A stretch of DNA of 64,000 bases from CAWKDG01 sp963848355 (GCA_963848355.1 CAWKDG010000012.1:620001-684000); one strand, 5' to 3'. Shown: positions 50,709 through 59,477, numbered from the stretch's first letter. Numbers and translations: made by a program. Notes: generated by a model from the sequence alone, not told the origin.

Positions 50709-51725
50709 GTGGATCCCGTCGCCGCCCTCCGCCGCATCGCCTACCTGCTCGAGGCCGAGGGGGCGGGCACCTACAAGGTCCGGGCCTTCCGCCACGCCGC
50801 GGCCACGTTGTCCGGTGAGAACCCGGCCCGGATCGAGGAGCTGTCGCGCTCGGGTCGCCTGACGTCGCTCCCCGGCATCGGCGACAGCACGGCGGCGGTG
50901 GTGGCCGAAACCCTGGCCGGTGGCGACCCCGCCTATCTCACCGAACTCCTCCAACGCGCGGAGCCGCCCCCCACGGGTCCGGCGGCGGCGCTGCGGACGG
51001 CGTTGCGCGGCGACTGCCACAGCCACTCGGACTGGTCCGACGGCGGCAGCCCCATCGCCGAGATGGCCGAGGCGGCGCGCCAGCTCGGGCACGAGTACTG
51101 GGCCCTCACGGACCACAGTCCCCGTCTGACGGTGGCCCACGGCCTCAATCCCGAGCGCCTCCGCCAGCAACTCGACATCGTGGCCGCACTGAACGAGGAG
51201 CTGGCCCCGTTCCGGATCCTCACCGGCATCGAGGTCGACATCCTCGAGGACGGGACCCTCGACCAGGACGAGTCGCTCCTGGCCGAGCTGGACGTGGTCG
51301 TGGCGAGCGTCCACTCCAAGCTCTCCATGGACACCGGCCCCATGACCCGGCGCATGGTGAAGGCCGTCGAGAGTCCCCACACCGACATCCTCGGGCACTG
51401 CACGGGGCGCAAGCTGGTGGGCAAGGGACGACCCGCATCCCGCTTCGACGCCGATCTCGTCTTCTCCGCCTGTGCCCGTACGGGCACCGCCGTGGAGATC
51501 AACTCCCGACCCGAACGACGCGATCCCCCGGAGCCGCTGCTGCGTCAGGCCCTGGCCCTCGGCTGTCTCGTCTCCATCGACACCGACGCCCACGCCCCCG
51601 GCCAGCTCGAGTGGTTGGTCAACGGCTGCCGGCAGGCGGTCGAGGCCGACACGCCGGCCGACCGCGTGGTCAACACGTGGCCCCTGGCTCGATTCCTCGA
51701 CTGGACCGCCGGCCACGCCGCCTGA
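50709..51725 (+). CDS. HhH-PHP protein (PolX C-terminal-like phosphoesterase)
   Basis: A 338-residue protein. Residues 1-70 hold an N-terminal helical region and a helix-hairpin-helix (TSLPGIGDSTAAVVAETL) for DNA binding. Residues ~100-320 form a PHP domain with metal-ligand motifs DCHSHSDWSDGG, ALTDHSPR, GIEVDIL, VASVHS, ILGHCTGRK and SIDTDAHA. The layout equals the C-terminal half of PolX without the polymerase. PHP domains in this setting are 3'-5' exonucleases or phosphatases. With the neighbouring ligase and polymerase it could trim ends in repair, a job done by the LigD phosphoesterase domain elsewhere (inference). Confidence 0.85.
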   Translation: MDPVAALRRIAYLLEAEGAGTYKVRAFRHAAATLSGENPARIEELSRSGRLTSLPGIGDSTAAVVAETLAGGDPAYLTELLQRAEPPPTGPAAALRTALRGDCHSHSDWSDGGSPIAEMAEAARQLGHEYWALTDHSPRLTVAHGLNPERLRQQLDIVAALNEELAPFRILTGIEVDILEDGTLDQDESLLAELDVVVASVHSKLSMDTGPMTRRMVKAVESPHTDILGHCTGRKLVGKGRPASRFDADLVFSACARTGTAVEINSRPERRDPPEPLLRQALALGCLVSIDTDAHAPGQLEWLVNGCRQAVEADTPADRVVNTWPLARFLDWTAGHAA

Positions 51726-52557
51726 CCCACAGGGCCACCGCGTCGACCACGGCCGTGGCCGTCTCGTGCAGCACGTCGTCGTCGACGGGGAGGATCCGCA
51801 CCTGCCCGCTGGCCGGCCACAGCCCGACCACCCGCGCCGGCACCGACTTCTCGCCGCGCGCCAGGGCCGGGACGAGAGCGGGGAACCCGAGCGACAGGCG
51901 CCAGTCCGTCGGCGGGACCCACGTCCCCACCACCAGCAGCACGGGCCGCCCCGCGGCCCGGACCCGGACATCGGCCTGGCCCCGCAACGTCAGGGCCCGC
52001 GTCCCCGGACAGTCCCACCAGTCGTCGACGCCACCCACCGCCGCCTGCGCCAGGCGCTCCCACTCGAGCGCCGTCCACACCTGGGTGGCCCACGTCACGG
52101 CCTCGGCTTCGACCAGGGCCCGCGCCCCGGGACCGAGGGCCCCGTACCAGCGGGCCCACCACGGCGGCCGGGCCGTGGGGTCCACCCCGTCGGCCGCATC
52201 CTCGACCCCGGCGGCCAGGACCTCGGCCACGGCCGCCGCCGGTGTCGGCGCCCGGCCCCGGACGCACCGGGCCACCGCACTCAGCCCCACCGTCCGGCGG
52301 CACAGCGCCGGGGAGGGGACGAAGGGCGCCTCGTCGGCCCCGGCCCGCTCGGGATCCTCCCGGACCAGGGCGAAACGGAAGGAGTCGAAGCGCAACCGCT
52401 CACCGTCGGGGAGCCCGTCGACCAGCGCCGCGAGCTCACCGGTCACCTCGGTGCGCAGCCGCCCGAGCGCCTCGCCCGACACCACCCCCGTCGGTTCGGC
52501 CACGAGGGCATCGGTGAGCGCACCGGCCCGGGGCAGCGCCAACGCCATGCCCGTCAC
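51670..52557 (-). CDS. Unknown protein coupled to Fe-S nuclease
   Basis: A 295-residue protein with no family I recognise. It is rich in Ala, Val, Trp and Arg, has no signal peptide or clear membrane helix, and several conserved-looking aromatic segments (PPWWARWYGALGPGARALVE, VDDWWDCPG, VVGTWVPPTDWRLSLGFP). The GTG 52557 overlaps the stop of the upstream nuclease gene (GTGA), so the two are translated as a pair. Its 3' end overlaps the PHP gene by 56 bp tail to tail. It is a candidate partner or regulatory subunit of the nuclease. Confidence 0.6.
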   Translation of the reverse strand: MTGMALALPRAGALTDALVAEPTGVVSGEALGRLRTEVTGELAALVDGLPDGERLRFDSFRFALVREDPERAGADEAPFVPSPALCRRTVGLSAVARCVRGRAPTPAAAVAEVLAAGVEDAADGVDPTARPPWWARWYGALGPGARALVEAEAVTWATQVWTALEWERLAQAAVGGVDDWWDCPGTRALTLRGQADVRVRAAGRPVLLVVGTWVPPTDWRLSLGFPALVPALARGEKSVPARVVGLWPASGQVRILPVDDDVLHETATAVVDAVALWVRRRGRRSSRGIEPGATC

Positions 52558-53579
52558 GACCCGTCGCCACCCTCACCGGTGAGGGCCGGGGCGGCGAGGA
52601 CGAGATCGTCATCGTCGTCGGCGTCGCCCACGACACGCGGCACGGCGGTGCCGGCCCGCATCCGGCCCGGCTCGCAGTGCGGCAGGTCCGAGCACCAGGC
52701 GCACAACGCGTTCGGGGTCCGGACGGGCTCGGTGCCGGCGGCCAGGCGGCACAGTCGGACGGCGCCGGCCAGCACGCGTTGCACGGCACTCACGAGAACG
52801 TCGTCGGTGACGGGCTCGACGTCGAGCTCGCCCGTCCGCGTGTAGTAGGTGGCGATCCGAAACGGCGGCGCGCCGCTGCGCAGGGTCTCGAGCAGGGCGT
52901 AGAAGTGGAGATCGCCGCGGTGCTCGAGGCGGCGGCGCCCGGACTTGATCTCCACCACGCAGACCGACGCCCGTTCCCCGGCCGGACCCCCGAAGGCCAG
53001 GTCGACCACTCCGCTCATCACCACGCGGCCCCCGGCCACCGGCACCACCACCCGTTCCTGCGTCCGCGGCAGCCAGGTCGGGCTCGGCACCGGCCACCGG
53101 GCCACGATGCCCGCGGCATGGTCGGCGATCTCCTCGACGAGCGCCCGTCGGCGCTCGGGCTCCAGCTCCCCGACGAAGGCGGCGATCCCGTCACCGTCGT
53201 CCCCGATCTCCACGGCGCCGAGCGCATCGGACCAGGGGTCGTCCAGGCGGCCCGTCGTCACCCACTGGCGGAACAGGGCGTCGACGAGGACGCCGCGGGC
53301 CAGCTCGACGGTCACCACCCGGGGGGCCGTCCGCCGGGCCACCAGATGGGCCTCGCACAGGAGCACGGCGGTGAGCGTGTCCTTCGACACCCGCACGGGA
53401 CCGCCGGCCGGGGCGTCGCCGACCACGCCGGCGAGCCCGTCCTCCAGCCAGTCCCGCAGCCCCCCGGCCAGGCCGGGGTCGACGGCCGGCCGGTTCGTCC
53501 CCTGTCCCCGCAGGCGCGCCAGGAGGTCGACGCCCTCCGGGGGCCGGAAGGCGTCGGCGGCGGCGGGGGGGCGGGGCAC
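52554..53579 (-). CDS. PD-(D/E)XK nuclease with Fe-S cluster Cys (RecB/AddB/Cas4-like)
   Basis: A 341-residue protein. The nuclease core has D193 (GVVDLAFGG), E210 and K212 (CVVEIKSG) and the following DLHFYALLETL motif helix, as in RecB-family exonucleases. Four Cys match the Fe-S-bearing branch (AddB, Cas4, Exo5): C75 (AVLLCEAH) ahead of the core and C293, C296, C302 (LCAWCSDLPHC) after it. The N-terminus is helical. No Cas genes or helicase are adjacent. The next gene overlaps it. The GTG 53579 follows CAAGCT in -10 position. Likely a DNA end-processing nuclease of the repair cluster. Confidence 0.82.
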   Translation of the reverse strand: MPRPPAAADAFRPPEGVDLLARLRGQGTNRPAVDPGLAGGLRDWLEDGLAGVVGDAPAGGPVRVSKDTLTAVLLCEAHLVARRTAPRVVTVELARGVLVDALFRQWVTTGRLDDPWSDALGAVEIGDDGDGIAAFVGELEPERRRALVEEIADHAAGIVARWPVPSPTWLPRTQERVVVPVAGGRVVMSGVVDLAFGGPAGERASVCVVEIKSGRRRLEHRGDLHFYALLETLRSGAPPFRIATYYTRTGELDVEPVTDDVLVSAVQRVLAGAVRLCRLAAGTEPVRTPNALCAWCSDLPHCEPGRMRAGTAVPRVVGDADDDDDLVLAAPALTGEGGDGS

Positions 53580-53622
53580 GGACCCAGCTTGCCCGACGGG
53601 TGTGACGTAGGGTCGACACGAG

Positions 53623-53766
53623 ATGACTGCAGCCTTCGTCGTCGTGTTCGCGCTGTTCGTGGTGGCCATGGTCGGGCTCGCCGTGGTGGCGGTGCGCTGG
53701 GGGGTCCGTCGCGACCGCACGGCGCGGGTCAACCCCTCGCCCGAGGACGGGACCCCCGGAACATGA
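53623..53766 (+). CDS. Small single-pass membrane protein
   Basis: A 47-residue protein: one membrane helix (FVVVFALFVVAMVGLAVVAV) then a basic tail RWGVRRDRTARVNPSPEDG. TAGGGT (53608-53613) gives a start about three nt before the ATG. Its stop overlaps the ATG of the patatin gene (ATGA), so they are translated together. Function unknown; it may anchor or regulate the phospholipase. Confidence 0.6.
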   Translation: MTAAFVVVFALFVVAMVGLAVVAVRWGVRRDRTARVNPSPEDGTPGT

Positions 53767-54792
53767 GCGAACCACCGACGCTGCGGGAACAGCGGGTGGA
53801 GTCGGCCATGCACCCGGTGGCCCTGCCCGGTGGCGTCTTCCCGGGGCCCGGCACCCCGAGGCGGCGCTGGACCCGGCCCCGGCACCTCAACGCGCGCTGG
53901 CGCAAGCCCCGCACCGCCTTCGTCTTCGCCGGCGGCGGGGCCCGGGGGGCGGCCCAGATCGGGATGCTCCAGGCGCTGTTGGCCCGCGGCATCACGGCCG
54001 ACGACATCTACGGCGCCTCGGTGGGGGCCGTCAACGCCGCCGGGTTCGCCGGCGACCCCACCCCCGAGCGGGGTCGAGCGCATGGCCGCCCTGTGGCGCA
54101 GCACCACCAGCGCCGACGTCTTCCCCCAGAGCCGGATCCCCGCCACCATGCGCTTCATCCAACAACGCGAGGCCGTCCACGCCAACGACGGACTGCGCCG
54201 CCTCATCGAGGCGGGCCTGACCTTCGCCCGGTTCGAGGACGCCCCCGTCCACCTCGAGGTGGTGGCCACCTCCCTCACCGACGGCCGCACCCAGTGGTTC
54301 ACCTACGGCCCGGCCGTCGAGGCCATCCTGGCCTCGGCCGCCCTGCCGTCGCTGCTGCCCCCCGTCGAGATCGGCACCGACACCTTCATCGACGGGGGCG
54401 TCGTCGACAACGTCCCCATCGGTCGGGCCATGGTCCAGGGGGCCGAGCGGATCTTCGTCTTCCTCTGCGGGCCGCTGCGGTACACCCCCCACCGCCACCG
54501 CCGTCCCGTCGAAGCCGTCCTCACCGCCTTCTTCATCGCCATCCACGCCAAGTTCACCCGCGAGCTCGAGCACCTCCCCCCCGGTGTCGAGGTGATCGTC
54601 TTCTCCGTCGACTCCGATCCCGTCTCCCGCTACGACGACTTCTCGGGGACCGAGGCCCTCATCGCCGCCGGACGGGCCAACGCCGACACCGTCCTCGATT
54701 TCTGGCAGGCCGGCGGGCGCGGGTCGGGCACGGACCGGCCACCGGTCTCCGACCCCACCGAGCTCGAGGCCACCAGCGACGAGGCCGTCTGA
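53763..54792 (+). pseudogene. Patatin-like phospholipase, one-base frameshift
   Basis: Two frames join into a ~342-residue patatin. The first holds AFVFAGGGARGAAQIGMLQAL (oxyanion GGGxRG) and the nucleophile GASVG in DIYGASVGAVNAAGFAG. After DPTPE the frame changes; VERMAALWRSTTSADVFPQ follows, then ASAALPSLLPPVEI and the catalytic DGG in FIDGGVVDNVP. The run GGGG at 54070-54073 has one G too many. Patatins hydrolyse acyl esters of phospholipids. The gene overlaps the small membrane protein gene and is followed by a GNAT gene two nt on. Likely intact in nature. Confidence 0.82.
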
Positions 54793-54794
54793 CG

Positions 54795-55625
54795 GTGGCG
54801 CCCTCCGCCGGCGGTGGCGTCGGTCTCTCCGACGACCTCGGCACGCTCGGCCATCTCAACCTCATCGAGTTCTCCCGCGAACAGGCCCGGTGGGGTGTCG
54901 GGGGAGCCGTCGAGGAATCCGACGGCGTCGTGCTCGTCGCCTCGGGGTCGTGGCTGCCGGTGCTGTGCAATTGCGGGTTCCGCGGTGACGATCGCATCGC
55001 CCCGGCGCTGCTCGTCGAGCGGTCCGACGCCTTCTTCGGAGCCCGGCGGCGCGGCTACACCATCATGGTCAGGGATACCGCCGTCGACGACGACCTCCGC
55101 CGCGGCTGCGAGACGGCCGGTCTCGTCGCCTTCGGCGAGCCCGCTCCCGAGATGGCCTGCACCGCGCCCGTCACCGAGCACCGTCCCGACGGCGTCGACA
55201 TCCGGCCCGTCACCACCGCCGCCGGCGTGGCCGACTTCGCCGCCGTCTGCGCCGCCGCCTACAGCACCTACGGCATGCCGGCGGAGACGCCGGCCGAACT
55301 CTTCAGTGTTCCCGAGCGCGTCCTCGACGCCCGCCACGTCGTCGCCGTGCTCGCCTCTGCCGGCGACCAACCTGTCTCCGGCGCGCTGATCCTCCTCAGC
55401 CACGGGATCGCCGGCGTCTACTGGGTGGGGACGGTCGACGGGGCCCGGCGCTCGGGACTCGGCCGTGCCGTCACGGCGTCGGTCACCAACACCGCCTTCG
55501 CCCGGGGGGCGACAGCCGTCACCCTCCAGGCGTCGGTCATGGGTGAACCGATCTACCGGGCCATGGGTTACCGGTCGCTCTTCCGCTACCAGAACTGGGT
55601 CCGCTTCCACCAACCGCCGGCCTGA
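54795..55625 (+). CDS. GNAT-family N-acetyltransferase
   Basis: A 276-residue protein with a C-terminal GNAT fold: VSGALILLSHGIAGVYWVGT forms the central strands, and ARRSGLGRAVTASVTNTAF is the acetyl-CoA (R-x-x-G-x-G) loop, followed by TLQASVMGEPIYRAMGYRSL. The N-terminal ~135 residues are a second, degenerate GNAT-like domain. Substrate unknown. The GTG 54795 lies two nt past the patatin stop. The HSL esterase gene follows after nine nt. Confidence 0.82.
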   Translation: MAPSAGGGVGLSDDLGTLGHLNLIEFSREQARWGVGGAVEESDGVVLVASGSWLPVLCNCGFRGDDRIAPALLVERSDAFFGARRRGYTIMVRDTAVDDDLRRGCETAGLVAFGEPAPEMACTAPVTEHRPDGVDIRPVTTAAGVADFAAVCAAAYSTYGMPAETPAELFSVPERVLDARHVVAVLASAGDQPVSGALILLSHGIAGVYWVGTVDGARRSGLGRAVTASVTNTAFARGATAVTLQASVMGEPIYRAMGYRSLFRYQNWVRFHQPPA

Positions 55626-55634
55626 GGAGGAGAC

Positions 55635-56570
55635 GTGCCACTCGACCCGGCCACGCAGACGATCGTCGACCAGATGGCGGCGGCCGGGCCGGTCGACTTC
55701 TCCGCCCTCACGCCCGGCGCCTTCCGCCGTCTGTTCCGGGCCAGCCTGGGCGCCCTCGACCAGGCGGGCTCGGCCGATCCCGAGGAGGAGGTCGAGGACC
55801 GGTCGATCCCCACGCCGGCGGGGCCGCTGCGCCTGCGCCTCTACCGCCCCCCCACGGCCGGACCCGCCCCCCTCGTCACCTACTTCCACGGTGGCGGCTG
55901 GGTCATCGGCGACGTCGACACCCACGACGGCTCGTGCCGCATCCTGAGCCGCCGCACCGGGGCCGTCGTGGTGAGCGTCGACTACCGCCTCGCCCCCGAG
56001 CACCGCTTCCCGGCCGCCCTCGACGACTGCGAGGCGGCGGTGGCCTGGGTGGCCGCCCACGCCGGCGAGCTCGGCGCCGACCCCCGCCGCCTGGGCGTGG
56101 CCGGTGACAGTGCCGGCGGCAATCTCGCCGCCGCCGTCACCCAACGGGCCCGCCGGCGCGGCGGGCCGGCCATCGCCGCCCAGGCCCTCGTCTACCCGGC
56201 CGTCGACTTCACCACCGTCCGGCCCTCACTCGTGGCCAACGGGGAGGGCTACCTCCTCACGGCGGGCGCCATCGCCTGGTTCGCCGCCCAGTACCTCGGG
56301 GACCACGATCCCGCCGATCCCGAGGCCAGCCCCCTGCTGGCCGACCTGGCCGGCCTGCCCCCCGCCGTGGTGGCCACGGCCGAGTTCGACCCTCTGCGCG
56401 ACGAGGGCCGTGCCTACGCCGAGGCGCTCGGCCGGGCCGGCGTCCCCGTCCGCCGGCTCGACTTCCCCGGTCTCGTCCACGGCTTCATGGGCCTCGGTGC
56501 CCTCTCCCCCGCCTCGGCCCGGGCCACCGACGAGGTCTGGGCCGCCTTCGCCGCTCTCCTTACCGCCTGA
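55635..56570 (+). CDS. HSL-family alpha/beta-hydrolase (acetyl-hydrolase/esterase)
   Basis: A 311-residue esterase of the hormone-sensitive-lipase family: YFHGGGWVIGD (oxyanion HGGG), VAGDSAGGNLAAA (nucleophile GDSAG), AEFDPLRDEG (acid) and FPGLVHGFMG (His). It would hydrolyse short-chain esters in the cytoplasm. GAGGAGGAGAC before the GTG 55635 is a strong ribosome-binding site. It forms an operon with the patatin and GNAT genes and overlaps the end of the cyclase gene by 11 bp. Confidence 0.88.
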   Translation: MPLDPATQTIVDQMAAAGPVDFSALTPGAFRRLFRASLGALDQAGSADPEEEVEDRSIPTPAGPLRLRLYRPPTAGPAPLVTYFHGGGWVIGDVDTHDGSCRILSRRTGAVVVSVDYRLAPEHRFPAALDDCEAAVAWVAAHAGELGADPRRLGVAGDSAGGNLAAAVTQRARRRGGPAIAAQALVYPAVDFTTVRPSLVANGEGYLLTAGAIAWFAAQYLGDHDPADPEASPLLADLAGLPPAVVATAEFDPLRDEGRAYAEALGRAGVPVRRLDFPGLVHGFMGLGALSPASARATDEVWAAFAALLTA

Positions 56571-57694
56571 CGGGCCTCACCGCCTGACGGGACTCACCGT
56601 CATCGACGAGGGCGAAGAGCGGGGTCGGCTCCTCGATGCCGCGCAGCGCGTGGGTCCCGATATCGGTGACGCGCCAGGGACCGTCGGCCCCCAGGCAATC
56701 GCCGACCTCGGCGGTCACGACGACAGTACCGGCGGAGGCCACCTTCACCGAGCGGGCCACCAGGTTGACGAGGGGACCGACGTAGTCACCGCCGCGCCAC
56801 GTGACCTCGCCGTACCCGACGGCGGCGCGCACGCCGGGGAGCGAGGGATCGCCGCCCACGGCGGCGCAGAGGTCCACGGCGATCCGACAGGCGGTGTCGG
56901 CCGAGGCAGCGACGATCATGGCCTCGTCGCCGATCAACTTGACCAGCCGCCCACCCTCCCCGGTGGCGATGTCCCAGGCGGCCGTTTCGAATCGTGACAG
57001 GGCCAGGGCGTGCTCCTTCAGACTCAACTGTGCCGCCCACGCCGTGGAGCCGACCAGGTCGACGAAGGCGATGCCGACGGTGGCTGTCTGACCGATGGCA
57101 TCGCCGCGGGTCGACGCCACGCCGCACGCTGGACACCCGGAAGGACTGCTCGAGGAGATGGGAGATCACCGCCGGGAGCACGGCGAAGACGGCGCCGGCC
57201 CGGGAGTTGACCCGGGCCCGTTCGAGCTCGGTGCCCGGTTCCGGAGGCGTCACCGCGAACTCGCCGTAGAAGAGGCTGATGGCGGCATCGACGACCCGGG
57301 CCACCGATGCGCCGAGGACGCGTGAGAAGGCCAGCGTCGCCTCCTCGCCGAACAACGACGAGCCGAGTTCGAAAGCGGCGACGTCGTCGACGACGAAGGC
57401 GGGGAGAAGGGCGGCGTCGTCGACGGGAAGCCCGAGGGCCAGCAACAGCCGGCGGACCGCTTCGACCGTCGTCCCCGACCGCGCGGCGATGTCGGGAAGA
57501 GCGATCCTGTCGACGGGAGCGAAGGCGGCGAGGGACGCGCTGAGGGCGAAGAGCACGCCGTCGGCATCGGCCTCCACCATCTGCGCCACGGTGGCGCCGC
57601 GCCCGTCGAGGTACTCGAGCAGCGCCAGCCGGTCGGGCGCCGTGGGCGCATCGGGGTCGTAGAGGCCGGCGGCCATCATCGTGGCGACATCCAT
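56560..57694 (-). pseudogene. Class III cyclase paralogue, one-base frameshift, atypical active site
   Basis: Two frames join into a ~377-residue protein with the same layout as the cyclase at 36059-37162: a helical N-terminal domain (ATVAQMVEADADGVLFALSA..., IAARSGTTVEAVRRLLLALG) and a cyclase domain (VGIAFVDLVGST with the metal Asp, GGRLVKLIGDEAMIV, GDYVGPLVNLVARS). The frame changes near 57117 between SFRVSSVRRG and VASTRGDAIGQ; one extra base explains it. The adenine-selecting Asp before VNL is Pro here, so nucleotide choice or activity may differ. It starts at ATG 57694. Confidence 0.75.
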
Positions 57695-57717
57695 CAACGG
57701 ATGCTGCCACGCCCGAC

Positions 57718-57915
57718 TCAGCGCCGCGGCGGCTCGTCGGGAGGGGGGGCCACGTGCCACCCGGCGGAGGACACCTTGCGGGGCTCGTAGAAGACGCAGC
57801 CCTCGGGACAGGCGAAAGGCAGGTTCTCGTTGGCCCTGATGCGGCACTGCTCGAGCTTGTCGCCGCGCGCCGTGGTCTGCATGATGTAGTGCCGGCAGTC
57901 GGCCTTCACGGACAT
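57718..57915 (-). CDS. Small Cys-containing hypothetical protein
   Basis: A 65-residue protein with four Cys in the order ADCRHYIM, LEQCRIRANE, FACPEGCVFYEPRKV. The spacing (C-x17-C-x11-C-x3-C) suggests a metal site. The FACPEGCVFYEPR segment looks conserved rather than random, and this type of short protein is familiar from actinobacterial genomes without known function. ATG 57915 or the GTG at 57954 may be the start. It lies 23 nt upstream of the cyclase gene on the same strand. Confidence 0.5.
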   Translation of the reverse strand: MSVKADCRHYIMQTTARGDKLEQCRIRANENLPFACPEGCVFYEPRKVSSAGWHVAPPPDEPPRR

Positions 57916-57970
57916 GTTCCATTGTGGCCCACGAGCCACGTGACCGGCGTTCACGCCGGGCGGCCTGCGG

Positions 57971-57976
57971 TAGCGT
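57971..57976 (+). promoter_or_regulatory. -10 element TAGCGT of the NUDIX gene
   Basis: TAGCGT ends exactly seven nt before GTG 57983, placing the transcription start on the start codon. Only a weak GTTCAC-like -35 (57949-57954) is present. Confidence 0.45.
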
Positions 57977-57982
57977 GCCTAC

Positions 57983-58681
57983 GTGGACCGGCCCATCTCC
58001 CCACGGCAGCTTCTCCGGTGGAGCGAGAGCCTGTCGGCCATCGCCCGCACCGGCCTCGGCTTCACCGAGAGCCTCTACGAGAAGGAGCGCTTCGAGGAGG
58101 TGCTCCGCGTGGCCGCCGACATCGCCGTGGCCGCCGCATCGGGGACCGACGACGTCGAGGACGCCGACCATCTGGTCGAGGAGTGGATGCGCGCCGTCGG
58201 ACAGGGCGTTCCCGGCTACGTCACCCCCAAGGTGGCGGTGGGGGCGGCCGTGGGCAACGACAAAGGGGAGCTCCTGCTCGTGAAGCGGGCCGACTCGGGC
58301 GTGTGGCTCTACCCCACCGGCTGGGCCGACGTCGGCTACTCGGCGGCCGAGGTGGTGGTGAAAGAGGTCATGGAGGAGACGGGGATCGAGGCCGAGGTCG
58401 TCCGCCTCATCGCCGTCCTCGACGGACTGCGCCTCGGTTTCACCCGCGTCCCGCTGTACTCACTCGTCTTCCACTGCCGGGCCCTGGGGGGCGAGCTGCG
58501 CGCCCATCCCCTCGAGTGCGCCGACGTGGGCTGGTTCTCCCCCGACAATCTTCCGCAACCCCTGGTGGGAGCCGAGCGCTGGGGTCCCCACGTCTTCGCC
58601 GCGCTGCGGGGTGAACACCTCGACGTCCTGTTCGACCGTCCCCGCCAACCGATGTGGCGCGGCGAGGGCGCCCCGACCTGA
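57983..58681 (+). CDS. NUDIX hydrolase with N-terminal NUDIX_N domain
   Basis: A 232-residue protein. Residues ~5-75 form the helical NUDIX_N domain (SARTGLGFTESLYEKERFEE-like pattern). The NUDIX box is GWADVGYSAAEVVVKEVMEE then TGI, with Tyr and Lys in place of the usual Glu and Arg of the consensus; the catalytic EE pair is intact. Substrates are nucleoside diphosphate derivatives; the family includes ADP-ribose and FAD-type pyrophosphatases. The start codon lies at the predicted transcription start. It converges on the response regulator gene. Confidence 0.88.
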   Translation: MDRPISPRQLLRWSESLSAIARTGLGFTESLYEKERFEEVLRVAADIAVAAASGTDDVEDADHLVEEWMRAVGQGVPGYVTPKVAVGAAVGNDKGELLLVKRADSGVWLYPTGWADVGYSAAEVVVKEVMEETGIEAEVVRLIAVLDGLRLGFTRVPLYSLVFHCRALGGELRAHPLECADVGWFSPDNLPQPLVGAERWGPHVFAALRGEHLDVLFDRPRQPMWRGEGAPT

Positions 58682-58704
58682 TCCTGGCCCCGTCGTCAGC
58701 CGAC

Positions 58705-59466
58705 TCAGTCGTAGTCGGGGGTGCCGCGCCCGTCGGCGTCGAAACGGAAACCCACGCCGCGAACGGTGACGAGAAACTGCGGATCGGCCGGATCGCGCTC
58801 GAGCTTCACCCGGAGGCGGCGGATGTGGGTGTCGAGCGTCCTGGTGTCGGTCAAGTCCCGACCCGACCACAGGCGGTCGATCAACTCGTCGCGCGTGCGC
58901 ACCTGGCCCGGCGGGGACAGCAGCAGCGACAGAAGATCGAACTCGCGACGCGACAGGTGGACGATGCCGGTCCCCGCCCGCACCTCGCGTCGGGCGAAGT
59001 CGACGCGCACCGGTCCGGCCACCACGATCTCGACCGGCTGCGCGGCGTCGACCACGGGCCGCCGGGGGACGGTGGGTGGCTGGACGCGTCGCAGCACCGC
59101 CTGGATCCGGGCCACCAGCTCGCGGAAGCGGTACGGCTTGGTCACGTAGTCGGCCGCGCCCAGCTCGAGGCCGAGGACGATGTCGACCTCGGCGTCGAGG
59201 GCCGTCACCATGATGACGGGCACGGGGGCGAGGTCCCGCATCCGCCGGCACACCTCGGTCCCCGACAGCCCCGGCAGGAGGACGTCGAGGAGGACGAGAT
59301 CGGGGGGATGGGCGGCGAACTGCCGCAGCCCGTCGAGGCCGTCGGCGGCCAGCTCGACGGCGAACCCCTCCTGGCGCAGGCCGGCCTGCAGCGCCTCGCG
59401 GTAGGACTCCTCGTCCTCGACCACGAGGATGCGGATCCGCCCGTCGGCGCTGCCCGGGACGGTCAT
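58705..59466 (-). CDS. OmpR/PhoB-family response regulator at end of pst operon
   Basis: A 253-residue regulator. The receiver has LVVEDEES, phosphorylation Asp 61 (LVLLDVLLPG), MVTALDA and the Lys in YVTKPYRFREL. The C-terminal winged helix has LSRREFDLLSLLLSPPGQV and THIRRLRVKLE ... VRGVGFRFD, as in PhoB, PhoP and RegX3. It lies 11 nt after pstA, so it is part of the phosphate operon and most likely controls it. No histidine kinase gene is in the window. Direct-repeat operators upstream of pstB and kdp fit this class of protein. Confidence 0.9.
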   Translation of the reverse strand: MTVPGSADGRIRILVVEDEESYREALQAGLRQEGFAVELAADGLDGLRQFAAHPPDLVLLDVLLPGLSGTEVCRRMRDLAPVPVIMVTALDAEVDIVLGLELGAADYVTKPYRFRELVARIQAVLRRVQPPTVPRRPVVDAAQPVEIVVAGPVRVDFARREVRAGTGIVHLSRREFDLLSLLLSPPGQVRTRDELIDRLWSGRDLTDTRTLDTHIRRLRVKLERDPADPQFLVTVRGVGFRFDADGRGTPDYD

Positions 59467-59477
59467 GGCCGTGCCGG

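Noticed and set aside
52554..53579. Cas4 as part of a CRISPR-Cas locus
   Set aside because: No cas1, cas2 or repeat array is nearby; the Cys and nuclease motifs fit the broader AddB/Exo5/Cas4 family, so a neutral name is used.
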